A DNA stretch of 64,000 nucleotides from Herbinix sp. (lineage in GTDB: Bacteria; Bacillota; Clostridia; Lachnospirales; Lachnospiraceae). This document shows, in pieces, positions 8,844 to 17,357 of this stretch. The notes under the pieces were generated by a model, which had not been told where the DNA came from, made no database searches, and saw only the letters and a program-made list of their open reading frames with translations. The stretch covers positions 95,779-159,778 of the forward strand of contig JAQZBN010000010.1 of assembly GCA_029238935.1 (NCBI GenBank). The letters run 5' to 3'. How positions within the stretch are numbered: position 1 is the first letter of the stretch; every line of letters begins with the position of its first letter. The position numbers were made by a program, and so were the translations under genes.

Positions 8844-9120
8844 ATCTTTTCCTTTCTTCTTAAGTTTTTTCGTTTATTATTCATCTTTTAAACAGGAGAT
8901 AAATTTCCTACTAACACATACATTTACTTCTTAGGAATCTTCTAGCTTAGATAATGTTTTTGCCAATGGATCAGAGTTCAATAACAAAATAATCTTTTTT
9001 ATTATAAATCATTTTAACATATTTATATTATAAATGCCAATTTTTAATAAGTGACTTTTCTTGGAGCATTAGCAGAAATTTGAACTAGTTTGAGGTAAAT
9101 AGATTTACTTCTTAAATAAA
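8844..9120. other. Gene-free AT-rich spacer
   Basis: This stretch holds the promoter side of the DUF1801 gene on the minus strand. I see no ORF, repeat or structured RNA in it. Confidence 0.5.
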
Positions 9121-9160
9121 AAACCACCAATCTAGAGATCACTTTCTTGATTGGTGGTTT
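9121..9160 (-). terminator. Terminator of the amino acid ABC operon
   Basis: AAACCACCAATC...GATTGGTGGTTT is a perfect 12-bp stem, with TTTATTTAAG following on the minus strand. It lies about 90 bases after the binding-protein stop. Confidence 0.8.
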
Positions 9161-9248
9161 CGTTTATTTCAATTTCGCTGACTATCTAAATTTACTTATG
9201 AAAAATATACTTCTTTATTATATCTTTATCTATAAATACCATTTGATC

Positions 9249-10124
9249 TTATTCGATCACTCCGCCCTCAACAACCAAATTATCAGGATCAGCTGCATCA
9301 CCATAAGTCGGTGCTAACGTTTCTTCGTAATTTGCATGGAAGAATTGCTCTTCGCCTAATGCTTTGATCTCATCGTTCAACCAGTTAAGTAATTCTGTAT
9401 TTCCTTTTTGAACCGCCGGAGCGATGGAATCCAGGCTTCCTAAGGACTCAACCCCTACACTGTAACCAGTATTTTCAATTGCCCAAGCAAGAACTTCTGT
9501 ATTATCGGTAGAAAGAGCATCCCCTCTTCCATCTAATAATGCATTGTAGGCTTCGCTGTATTGATCGAACTTTAATAGATTAACTTCAGGAAAATTCTCT
9601 GTAAAATAAGTTTCTGCAGTAGTACCTTTGCTAACAATCAAGGTCTTACCATTTAATTGTGCCGCATCGGTGATGAGCGCACTATCAGGTGATACAACAC
9701 CTAGAGCAACTTTCATATAAGGGAGTGCAAAGTCAACCTGTTCTGCACGTTCTTCGGTTACGGTAAAGTTAGCAAGAATAATATCAACCTTTGCTGTAAC
9801 AAGATATTCCACACGACTTGCTGCTTCTACTGCAACGTATTCTACTTCAACACCTAGGTCTTTCGCGATTCTATTACCAAAGTAAACATCATAACCTTGG
9901 TATGCACCATTCTCATCTACATAACCAAATGGCTTCTTATCACTAAATACACCAATAACAACTTTACCGCTTTCTTTAATTTCCTCTAAGGTTCTTGCGG
10001 TACCTTTTGCTGATGATGTTCCCGCTGTATCTTCCGTGTCCGTACTCTTTTTGCAGGCTGCCAAAGAAGCTATCATTGTAGTTACGAGTAATAATAATGC
10101 CAATAATTTTTTTGTTTGTTTCAT
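9249..10124 (-). CDS. Polar amino acid (probably cyst(e)ine) ABC transporter binding lipoprotein
   Basis: Family 3 extracellular solute-binding lipoprotein. The lipobox LAAC puts the lipidated cysteine at residue 24, followed by a Ser/Thr/Gly linker. The binding domain shows GVFSDKKPFGYVDENGAYQG, then SRVEYLVTAKVDIILANFTV and ERAEQVDFALPYMKVALGV. That last segment resembles proteins I recall being annotated as cysteine-binding. It captures substrate outside the membrane and delivers it to the two permeases upstream in the same operon. The cysteine-codon leader peptide at the head of the operon independently suggests cystine or cysteine. The family is sure; the substrate is inferred. Confidence 0.9.
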   Translation of the reverse strand: MKQTKKLLALLLLVTTMIASLAACKKSTDTEDTAGTSSAKGTARTLEEIKESGKVVIGVFSDKKPFGYVDENGAYQGYDVYFGNRIAKDLGVEVEYVAVEAASRVEYLVTAKVDIILANFTVTEERAEQVDFALPYMKVALGVVSPDSALITDAAQLNGKTLIVSKGTTAETYFTENFPEVNLLKFDQYSEAYNALLDGRGDALSTDNTEVLAWAIENTGYSVGVESLGSLDSIAPAVQKGNTELLNWLNDEIKALGEEQFFHANYEETLAPTYGDAADPDNLVVEGGVIE

Positions 10125-10145
10125 GTCATTCTCCTCTTTCTTCTT

Positions 10146-10916
10146 TTAATTATTTTCAACACTATGTATTGTGTTAAATTCAAATACATTTAAAAACTGT
10201 CTCGCGCGGTCTGTGCTCGGGCTGGTAAAAAACTGCTCGGGTTTACTTTCTTCTATGATTTCTCCCTGATCCATAAATATGATACGATCTGCTATGGCAC
10301 GGGCAAATTGCATTTCATGGGTAACGATCACCATGGTACTTCCTTCCTTTGCCAGCTCTAACATTACATCGAGAACTTCTCTTACCATCTCAGGATCAAG
10401 GGCAGCTGTTACTTCATCAAACAGCATAATATCAGGATGCATACATAATGCGCGAACAATCGCCAATCTTTGCTTTTGACCTCCAGATAACTGTCTCGGA
10501 TAAGCATCCCTCTTATCATAAAGTCCAACACGCTTTAATAATTCTTCTGCTTCCTTTATGACTTCTTTCCTATCTCTGCGCTGTGCCTTTAAGGGTCCGA
10601 GTAAAATGTTATTTAAAATTGTCATATGGGGAAATAAATCATAGCTTTGAAATACCATTCCTATTTTTTGTCGTACCAAGTTCATATTCTTCGTCTGATT
10701 ACTGATCGAATTACCTTGAAGGAGAATATCTCCTCCTTGAATATTTTCCAGACCATTAATACATCGAAGCAGTGTACTCTTACCACAGCCGGAAGGACCG
10801 ACAATAACAACAACTTCTCCTTTTTTAATCTCTAAGGAGATATCTTTTAATATTATGGACTGGTCAAATTGCTTTTTTAAATGTTTGATTTCCAGTATTG
10901 TATCTTGATGTTTCAT
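10146..10916 (-). CDS. Polar amino acid ABC transporter ATP-binding protein
   Basis: Cytoplasmic ATPase of the importer. It has the Walker A motif [10 protein letters not shown]-loop [13 protein letters not shown], signature LSGGQKQR, Walker [14 protein letters not shown] and the switch His in VTHEMQF. I choose ATG 10916 (256 residues) because GAGGTG precedes it by six bases. A GTG nine bases upstream is less likely. It lies between the permease genes and the binding-protein gene. Confidence 0.93.
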   Translation of the reverse strand: MKHQDTILEIKHLKKQFDQSIILKDISLEIKKGEVVVIVGPSGCGKSTLLRCINGLENIQGGDILLQGNSISNQTKNMNLVRQKIGMVFQSYDLFPHMTILNNILLGPLKAQRRDRKEVIKEAEELLKRVGLYDKRDAYPRQLSGGQKQRLAIVRALCMHPDIMLFDEVTAALDPEMVREVLDVMLELAKEGSTMVIVTHEMQFARAIADRIIFMDQGEIIEESKPEQFFTSPSTDRARQFLNVFEFNTIHSVENN

Positions 10917-10926
10917 TCCATTCACC

Positions 10927-11604
10927 TCAGCTTTTCCATGCTTTTTCTAATTTAGTTGCCAGTAATGATACCGGATAACATACTACAAAATACATAACAA
11001 ATATCACTGCATAAATCCAAAGAGCAGCCGAGGGAGTTGTAAGTCTTGAGGCTTCAATAATTTGTTGCCCGACCTTGACTACCTCTACCACTCCAATGAG
11101 AACTACCAAGGAAGTTGTTTTTATCATTCTGGTAACCAAATTGATGGCAAGAGGTAATAGCCGTCGTAACGTCTGCGGAATAATAATATATAGATTTATC
11201 TGATGATTTGTCAGTCCAATCGCTTTCCCACTTTCATACTGGTGCTTTGGAATAGAGATAAAAGCTCCTCTTACCAGATCACCCATCTCAGCAGTTCCCC
11301 ATAAACTAAATACAAGAATCGCTGAAAGCTCTCCCGAGAGATTTACATGAAATGCTTTCGTAATTCCAAAGTAAACCAGGAACAAAAGTACCAATTGAGG
11401 CATAATTCGTATAAATTCCAGATACCCTTTTGTTATTATCTTAATCACCGGATGCTTGATTGTCATAATGATACCAAGGATAATTCCAAGCACGATGGAA
11501 ATCAGAACAGCGATCAGTGAAATTCTTACTGTAACCCAAAGACCTTCTATTAATCTTATAAAATTCCTACCTTGAAACAAAACACTAATTCCCAAATCCT
11601 GCAT
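10927..11604 (-). CDS. Polar amino acid ABC transporter permease (second)
   Basis: A 225-residue inner-membrane subunit of the His/Glu/Gln/cystine permease family. It has about five hydrophobic helices and the EAA-like loop [33 protein letters not shown] that docks on the ATPase. It overlaps the preceding permease gene by 20 bases, so the pair is translationally coupled and should form the heterodimeric channel. Confidence 0.92.
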   Translation of the reverse strand: MQDLGISVLFQGRNFIRLIEGLWVTVRISLIAVLISIVLGIILGIIMTIKHPVIKIITKGYLEFIRIMPQLVLLFLVYFGITKAFHVNLSGELSAILVFSLWGTAEMGDLVRGAFISIPKHQYESGKAIGLTNHQINLYIIIPQTLRRLLPLAINLVTRMIKTTSLVVLIGVVEVVKVGQQIIEASRLTTPSAALWIYAVIFVMYFVVCYPVSLLATKLEKAWKS

Positions 11605-12244
11605 ACCGTAATTTCCTCTCTATCCATGTAAAAATGATTGATATTGGTAACAGAATAATGCAATAAGCTATTACCAGCATTAGCAAAGCTTCATCTGTTT
11701 TATAGTACAAACCGATCAAATCTTTTGCCACATACATCAAATCTGCCAACGCAACTGCACTAAATACAGAAGTCTCTTTGATTAAAAAGATGATATTGGC
11801 TAAAAAGGCCGGTATTGAAATTGATATTGCTTGTGGCAAAAGGATGTATCGAATAACTTGAAGCTTCGTCAGTCCTAAGCTTAATCCCGATTCTGTCTGT
11901 ATCTCTGCAATCGCTTCCAATCCACTTCGGAATGCTTCTGACATATAGCTGCTTCCTAAGAAAATTAGGCCAATCGTGGCACAACTTTCAGAACTCAACA
12001 TTATTCCAAGCTTTGGCAGTCCAAAATACAAAAAGAATAGTTGAATAAGCAGTGGTGTATTTCTCGATAGTTCAATGTAAGCACCGATCACTTTATGTAA
12101 AATAGGTATTTTATAATAACGAATTAAGCTGAATACAAATCCGATCACTATGGATAAAGTAATTCCAGCCAGGGCTATTCGCAATGTAAGTGCACCTGCC
12201 TCAATGTAAAGCGGTATGTACTTCTTAATAAATTCGATATCCAT
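11585..12244 (-). CDS. Polar amino acid ABC transporter permease (first)
   Basis: A 219-residue permease with the same fold as its partner. The EAA-type loop is LEAIAEIQTESGLSLGLTKLQ followed by YILLPQAISI. It is the first structural gene of the operon, with AGAGGAAGAAAC before ATG 12244. It lies about 95 bases after a U-tract terminator in the leader, so its transcription probably depends on readthrough controlled by the cysteine-rich leader ORF. Confidence 0.92.
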   Translation of the reverse strand: MDIEFIKKYIPLYIEAGALTLRIALAGITLSIVIGFVFSLIRYYKIPILHKVIGAYIELSRNTPLLIQLFFLYFGLPKLGIMLSSESCATIGLIFLGSSYMSEAFRSGLEAIAEIQTESGLSLGLTKLQVIRYILLPQAISISIPAFLANIIFLIKETSVFSAVALADLMYVAKDLIGLYYKTDEALLMLVIAYCIILLPISIIFTWIERKLRYAGFGN

Positions 12245-12336
12245 GTTTCTTCCTCTTTCTTTAAAGTCTGACTGATTTATAATTAAGTAGCATACCTTTC
12301 GCTTTCCTAATTATCGACACTTTATGTTTAAGCATA

Positions 12337-12375
12337 AAAAAAGCAGATACTCCATGGATCAATCCATGCCTCTGC
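12337..12375 (-). terminator. Leader terminator (attenuator) of the amino acid ABC operon
   Basis: On the minus strand AGCAGA...CATGGAT-TG-ATCCATG...TCTGCT is followed by TTTTTTT. It lies between the leader peptide and the first permease gene, not after a gene, so it should act as an attenuator. Upstream CCTGC (just after the leader ORF) could pair with GCAGAGG of its 5' arm with one bulge, forming an antiterminator. That pairing is unverified. Confidence 0.82.
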
Positions 12376-12440
12376 TGAATGAACTCTTTTTGCATACGAA
12401 AACACAATCAAGCCAAGTACATAATAACAGCTGCAGGATA

Positions 12441-12515
12441 TTATTCCGATTGACAGGAGCAACACTTGCAACAACAGGTATTATGGATGAATGAATTAAT
12501 TGGCACGTTTATCAT
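12441..12515 (-). CDS. Cysteine-rich leader peptide of the amino acid ABC operon
   Basis: A 24-codon ORF from ATG 12515 to TAA 12441-12443. AGAGG lies eight bases before the ATG. Residues 14-21 read CCCKCCSC, six cysteine codons in eight, encoded by TGT TGT TGC AAG TGT TGC TCC TGT. It sits about 47 bases after a strong promoter start and before a terminator, the layout of a classical ribosome-mediated attenuator. If charged tRNA-Cys is scarce, ribosomes should stall on the Cys run and favour readthrough. An in-frame ATG at 12533 could lengthen the peptide by six residues but lacks a ribosome site. A metal-binding peptide is the alternative. Confidence 0.75.
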   Translation of the reverse strand: MINVPINSFIHNTCCCKCCSCQSE

Positions 12516-12568
12516 ACTAGTTTCCTCTTTCATTTATATCATACTATTTATATATGAATTGTATGTTT

Positions 12569-12597
12569 ATATTAATCTATATATTACCATTTGTCAA
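12569..12597 (-). promoter_or_regulatory. Sigma-A promoter of the amino acid ABC operon
   Basis: TTGACA (12592-12597), a 17-base spacer and TAATAT (12569-12574) on the minus strand. The start should fall near 12562, about 47 bases before the leader peptide ATG. The surrounding 12600-12750 stretch is AT-rich and shows nothing else. Confidence 0.8.
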
Positions 12598-12752
12598 CCT
12601 ACTTTTTTATTTTTTTATTATTATTTCTGATAATTCTACTATCAATTTGTAAGTAATTCATTTTATCGTATCTGTAAGAATGTAATGTAATTCATTTATT
12701 TACTTGTATTTACTCTCAATTATTTTCCCTCTATTACTTGCTTTAACTTCAT

Positions 12753-12793
12753 AAAGAGGTTCCTTCAAACAATTGATCTGAAGAAACCTCTTT
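12753..12793 (-). terminator. Terminator of the fibre/GH18 operon
   Basis: AAAGAGGTTCCTTCA pairs with TGAAGAAACCTCTTT (one mismatch), about 40 bases beyond the GH18 stop. The GC-rich stem ends the long leftward operon. Confidence 0.75.
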
Positions 12794-12835
12794 CTCTTAA
12801 TGTTTTAATATGTATTTCAAAGATAAAATATTATG

Positions 12836-14749
12836 TTATTGATGCAACTCCTGATATAAAGAATTTAATAAAACTCGGTTTGGATCTTGACTTAATTCCC
12901 AAATCATCACACCACCCAATCCTTTTTCTTTCATAAACTTTGCCTTTTCCGACATGGATTGCTCATCATCATAAGTGATAAAGGTAGAGCCATTAAATAA
13001 CCAGGGAACCAGGGATACCGAATGGAAGAAGCGTTCAAATTCCGGATTGTTTAGATAGTTCCCAGCTATATTACCATAGCTAATTGATGCACCACCGGAA
13101 TAGGAACGATATAATCCTTGGTTATTATCTTCTACTGCTTTATAGATAAATCCGTAAAAGGGAACACCCATCACAATCTTTTCTTTTGCAAATCCTGCTC
13201 GAATCCATGCATCAATACTACTAGAAACGCTGACATTGTAGGGATTGTCTTTTGTTACGTGACTAAAAAGTGGTGCGTTAAAATTCGTGATCGGTTCCCA
13301 TAAGCCATGGATATCGTAGGTCATTACATTAGCGTAATCGACAAATTGATTAATCCTACTTAATTCCGTGTTATTTACGTACCAGTTACCTGCTGCTCCA
13401 GCAAAAGTTAATATATAATGCTTCTGATCGATCTCTCCTCTGGCATCTAATTTTTCTCTTAGGGTTTGTAATAATAATGTAAAATTATATTTATCTTCTG
13501 GTCTCTTACCATTGGTTGCTAAACCACCGCTCACTGGATACTCCCAATCAATATCAATACCATCAAAACCGTATTTAACGATGAATTCCACACAACTGTC
13601 AGCAAAAGTTGATCTGGATTCCGCAGTGAATGAAACATCGGAAAAACGTCCGGACCAGGTCCATCCTCCTACCGCAATGATAGTTTTCAGGTTTGGATAG
13701 GATTTTTTCAGCAGATTTAATTGGCTGATATTTGCAGGATCGATATCCGGATATCCCAGGGCTAATTTCAAGTCACTGCTTATGTTAGCAAAAGCATAAT
13801 TAATATGTGTTAGCTTGCCAGCATCTATCTTATCCGGTGTAAATCCGGAATATCTTGCCCATGCTGCATAATAACCTACTACCTTCCTATCAGAACCTGT
13901 CGAAGGAATCTGGGTATTTACCGGTATTGCAGAGGGAATTGGAGTCAGATTTTCATTCATGCTAGTTATAGTATCTTCAGTCGTCGTTGTTGGAGGATTT
14001 TTTACAGTAATCTTACTGGTTAGTTTCCTACCGGCTACAGAAGCTGTAATTGTAACTGTTCCTACAGCCTTTGCTGTAACCTTACCACCGGTAGATACTG
14101 TTGCAATGGATTTGTTACTGGTAATCCAAGTAATTGTACTAGTTGTACCGCTAATCTTAAGCGTTTTTGTTGCTCCAGTATATAGGTTGACTGATGTATT
14201 ACTAATCTTAATTGGTTCCTTAACCGTTATCTTGCTAGATAATTTCTTTCCAGCTACGAAAGCATAAATGGTAGCTGTTCCCTGAGCTTTTGCCGTAACC
14301 TTACCTCCGGAAGATACTGTAGCTACCGATTTATTGCCGGTGGACCAGGTTACTTTGCTCGTGGTCCCGGTGATTTGTAACGTCTTTGTAGATCCGGTAT
14401 AAAGAGTCGCTGAGGTACTACTGATTTTAATTGGTGTTTTCACGGTTACTTTACAAGATAACTTTCTGCCTGCTATGGTAGCATAAATGGTAGCAGTTCC
14501 TACTGCTTTGGCTGTAACTTTACCACTGGTAGAAACTGTAGCCACTGATTTTTTGCTGGTAGACCAAGTTACCTTTGATCTGGTTCCAGAGACCGACAAA
14601 ATTTTTGAAGCTCCAGTTTCCAGGCTAATTGTTTGTCTGCTTAGTTGAATCGTTGCTGCTTGTACCATGACAATATTACTAAAAATAGTTGTTATAACAA
14701 ACAGGATTAACATAAACATAAGTCTGCTCATTTTGAGTTTTAATTTCAT
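12836..14749 (-). CDS. Secreted GH18 (chitinase-like) protein with three Big2 domains
   Basis: Secreted glycoside hydrolase of 637 residues. A signal peptide (about 1-31) is followed by three near-identical bacterial Ig-like (Big2) units at about 31-104, 106-178 and 179-251, a Thr/Pro linker to about 288, and a GH18 TIM barrel. The catalytic DxxDxDxE motif is complete: Asp396, Asp399, Asp401 and Glu403 in FDGIDIDWEYP. Family members cut chitin or peptidoglycan-like GlcNAc polymers. It ends the operon of the signal peptidase and fibre-like subunit, 67 bases after the previous stop. GGGTG after that stop can pair with CACCC beside the GGAGGG ribosome site, so translation may be modulated. The substrate is unknown. 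Confidence 0.92.
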   Translation of the reverse strand: MKLKLKMSRLMFMLILFVITTIFSNIVMVQAATIQLSRQTISLETGASKILSVSGTRSKVTWSTSKKSVATVSTSGKVTAKAVGTATIYATIAGRKLSCKVTVKTPIKISSTSATLYTGSTKTLQITGTTSKVTWSTGNKSVATVSSGGKVTAKAQGTATIYAFVAGKKLSSKITVKEPIKISNTSVNLYTGATKTLKISGTTSTITWITSNKSIATVSTGGKVTAKAVGTVTITASVAGRKLTSKITVKNPPTTTTEDTITSMNENLTPIPSAIPVNTQIPSTGSDRKVVGYYAAWARYSGFTPDKIDAGKLTHINYAFANISSDLKLALGYPDIDPANISQLNLLKKSYPNLKTIIAVGGWTWSGRFSDVSFTAESRSTFADSCVEFIVKYGFDGIDIDWEYPVSGGLATNGKRPEDKYNFTLLLQTLREKLDARGEIDQKHYILTFAGAAGNWYVNNTELSRINQFVDYANVMTYDIHGLWEPITNFNAPLFSHVTKDNPYNVSVSSSIDAWIRAGFAKEKIVMGVPFYGFIYKAVEDNNQGLYRSYSGGASISYGNIAGNYLNNPEFERFFHSVSLVPWLFNGSTFITYDDEQSMSEKAKFMKEKGLGGVMIWELSQDPNRVLLNSLYQELHQ

Positions 14750-14816
14750 AAGGGTGTCCCTCCATGTCTATAAACAAACAATAGATACCATCCTGGCGCA
14801 CCCTGATACCTGGCAT

Positions 14817-16796
14817 TTATACATTAGATTTATTTAAGATGCTTCCTAACGTCCCCAAAAGAACTTCTACTGTATGAATCGTCTCATCAGATGCAAGGTA
14901 ATTCTTGCATAGCAGTTGATCGACCGGCAGTTTTTGCAAGATAAGTTCACGGTTAATCCATTCTGCTGTGTCGGGGGTAATATAATTTGAATGAATTAAT
15001 AAATCCAGTAATTCAGGTAACTGCCTATTCTTTCTTTTCGCAAAATCCATTGCTTCAATGATCTTCTCAAGACCTTTTAGCATATTAACGATCTCTCCAT
15101 TGATTAAGTTCCGATTTACAAGCCAATTTAAGAAATCTTCCTGATCCGGCACTTGATTAAGCACTACCGGATCAATGAGTCCGGATGCCTTCATAAATAG
15201 TTCATGATGAAGGGTACCTCTATAATAGGATGCAGCGAATTGTTCCCTTTCCTTCTCTGATAACCGTTCATATGGTACTAATTTTGCTGCCTTGTTTTGA
15301 TTGGTATAGATTGTTTTTTGCTTTTCCTTTTCATCCAATCTTTCCAGAACATCATAGATAGCAGATGGCTTCGCAGCCACTAGGTGCAGATCCGAACCAA
15401 AGATCTCTTCTAGCGCTTTTTGAATACCTTCTCTAAAAGCTTCACTACTGGCGATAACAAGGCATCCATCGGCTCTCACTCCGATCGGAACAGCCATCAG
15501 AGCCCGTGCTTTTTGAATACTAAGCTTGTCCCTCCAACCGGATGTATCCATTTCTTTGGTCGTATTTAGTTCGTAGTAATCTATCTTTTGTTGAGCAGCT
15601 AAAGCACTATATAATGTGGTTTCATCAATAAGACCCAATGCGATCAGACTTTCACCTAACTTGCTACCTATTTTTTTCTGATAATATAATCCAATTTCTA
15701 ACTGTTCCGGTTTGATTAAACCTCGTTCCAGTAATAACTTTCCTAATTGCTGCCTATTGTCAAGAAAACCACTCATGTGCTCTGGGTTATAAATATATAC
15801 AATATCCTCGGCTAGTACATAATATCGGTTCATCTTTGAATCGTAAATGACTCTTCTGTCTAAATCAATAGCCAGATCAACTAGTCCCTCCAAAGATAAT
15901 ATATTAATAATAAATTTATCTTTTACTTCAACACTCCCTTCTGTGATCCATTCCTTATATCTCCTATGCTCAATTGCTGCCTTTGACTTAGTACGATTAT
16001 TCAAATAGATCAAAATTGCAAGGAATATCACCAATGTTATATTACTCAGGATAGGAATTTTATTCTTTGATATGATAGCTTGAATTGATTTCTGATCATC
16101 ATTGTTGCCATTAACTGCGTTCAATGTACTGCTCGTCATAACATCCTGTACTTTTGGGACAGAAAAGTTGGCTGATTGTAACGTTAGAGGCAGCTCCTGC
16201 AGTAACACTTTTTCTACATTTTTTCCATCTACTGTACCATGAATATCTATTTCTGAAGTCACAACCAATTGGAATTGACCGTTTTGGAACATAAGCTCAT
16301 CACAGATCTGTAATAGCAAATTATATGAATCTGATACATCGAGGACAAGACCTTCCGATCTATATTCAGTGCTGCTCTCTTGACCCGGCTCCCCTTCGGA
16401 AAAAGTAAAATCCTGTACAGGGGACTGTTTTAACGGATAAGACCAGTATACTTGTGCTTTATCGTCAACTGCTCGAATTATAGCCTTCGATTGTATTGTT
16501 CCTAGGATTGTTTCACCCTTTAATCCAGATATTTTTATTATCGGTGTCACGTTTAACTCAGGCTCGGCAGCGTAAAAATAAGCCGCCATTCCCTGCTCAA
16601 ATAAGGTTCCCTCCGGCCATATGGTAAGATTCTTTCTTGATGTAATCTTGTATTCCGGTTTTATTTCAAGAATTACCTCCGTTCTTGTATCATCTACTCG
16701 ATTTACTTTTATACTGATGTATGTCCATATTACGGAGACGATCAAAGCAATTAGTACAATCCAAATAAGACTTTGTCTGAACCATTTTATATTCAT
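14817..16796 (-). CDS. DUF5305-like membrane protein with MshEN/GspE-N-like C-terminus
   Basis: A 659-residue protein from ATG 16796, chosen because AGGTG precedes it by six bases; a GTG nine bases upstream is the alternative. An N-terminal membrane anchor (about 7-30), an extracytoplasmic beta-rich domain (to about 245) and a second membrane segment (about 249-270) make a DUF5305-like unit, which I recall mainly from archaea beside signal peptidases. The cytoplasmic part has an MshEN/GspE N-terminal-type unit (LGKLLLERGLIKPEQLEIGL, then LGESLIALGLIDETTLYSAL), followed by helical segments. There is no Walker ATPase domain. It may couple the cytoplasm to export or assembly. MshEN units can bind c-di-GMP in other proteins; whether this one does is unknown. 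Confidence 0.75.
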   Translation of the reverse strand: MNIKWFRQSLIWIVLIALIVSVIWTYISIKVNRVDDTRTEVILEIKPEYKITSRKNLTIWPEGTLFEQGMAAYFYAAEPELNVTPIIKISGLKGETILGTIQSKAIIRAVDDKAQVYWSYPLKQSPVQDFTFSEGEPGQESSTEYRSEGLVLDVSDSYNLLLQICDELMFQNGQFQLVVTSEIDIHGTVDGKNVEKVLLQELPLTLQSANFSVPKVQDVMTSSTLNAVNGNNDDQKSIQAIISKNKIPILSNITLVIFLAILIYLNNRTKSKAAIEHRRYKEWITEGSVEVKDKFIINILSLEGLVDLAIDLDRRVIYDSKMNRYYVLAEDIVYIYNPEHMSGFLDNRQQLGKLLLERGLIKPEQLEIGLYYQKKIGSKLGESLIALGLIDETTLYSALAAQQKIDYYELNTTKEMDTSGWRDKLSIQKARALMAVPIGVRADGCLVIASSEAFREGIQKALEEIFGSDLHLVAAKPSAIYDVLERLDEKEKQKTIYTNQNKAAKLVPYERLSEKEREQFAASYYRGTLHHELFMKASGLIDPVVLNQVPDQEDFLNWLVNRNLINGEIVNMLKGLEKIIEAMDFAKRKNRQLPELLDLLIHSNYITPDTAEWINRELILQKLPVDQLLCKNYLASDETIHTVEVLLGTLGSILNKSNV

Positions 16797-16823
16797 GGTT
16801 AGCACCTGACTTTCTTATCATGT

Positions 16824-17357
16824 TTAATAGCAAATAACGCGACGGGGAGAATCTATCGAATCCCCAAACTGCATCGTGTATGTACCCGCAGTATCTTTAG
16901 CGGTAAAATAAAAGGATGTACTTGCAAAAGCATGAAGATTATTCTGCATGGAACCCCTGACATCAACCTTTTGGCCAGGTTCCAGGATTAAAGTCACCTG
17001 TTTCTCCAGTTCATTTTTATAATGAAAATCACTGACTTTATCTCCGATTTTAATTCGATACCAACTATTTTTATTATTGATCCATAGGTATTCCGTTACA
17101 AGTGTGACGGTTAATTCAATTTTTTGTCCAGAATGATTTGTTATTGATCCAATAATGATATCCTTGTTATTAACATTATAAATATTGTTATCTAAGCCAT
17201 CCAATTTCAGCAGCCCATCCTCATCTGCCGCTACTCTGGCTATTGTTTCTCTCACCAACTTACCCTGGTTTATGGCACCGGAATATCCCATGGAGAGTAA
17301 GGCAAATACAAAGCTAAGGATAAAAAATACCGGTGCATATATCTTTTTCAAAATCAT
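16824..17357 (-). CDS. Secreted accessory protein of the fibre-like operon
   Basis: A 177-residue protein with an N-terminal signal or anchor segment (about 6-26, VFFILSFVFALLSMGYSGA) and a beta-rich domain (IELTVTLVTEYLWI; VTLILEPGQKVDVRGSM; SFYFTAKDTAGTYTMQFG). The layout resembles TasA/camelysin-type secreted proteins and could be a minor subunit or cap, but I do not place it in a named family. Its ATG overlaps the signal peptidase stop (ATGA), so translation is coupled, and AGGAGAGTAAG supplies the ribosome site. It is a likely substrate of that peptidase. Confidence 0.7.
   Translation of the reverse strand: MILKKIYAPVFFILSFVFALLSMGYSGAINQGKLVRETIARVAADEDGLLKLDGLDNNIYNVNNKDIIIGSITNHSGQKIELTVTLVTEYLWINNKNSWYRIKIGDKVSDFHYKNELEKQVTLILEPGQKVDVRGSMQNNLHAFASTSFYFTAKDTAGTYTMQFGDSIDSPRRVICY

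Noticed and set aside
12441..12515. Cysteine-rich ORF as a SCIFF-type modified peptide precursor
   Set aside because: It is too short, the cysteines are in one cluster rather than spread over about 45 residues, and no radical SAM maturase gene is nearby.
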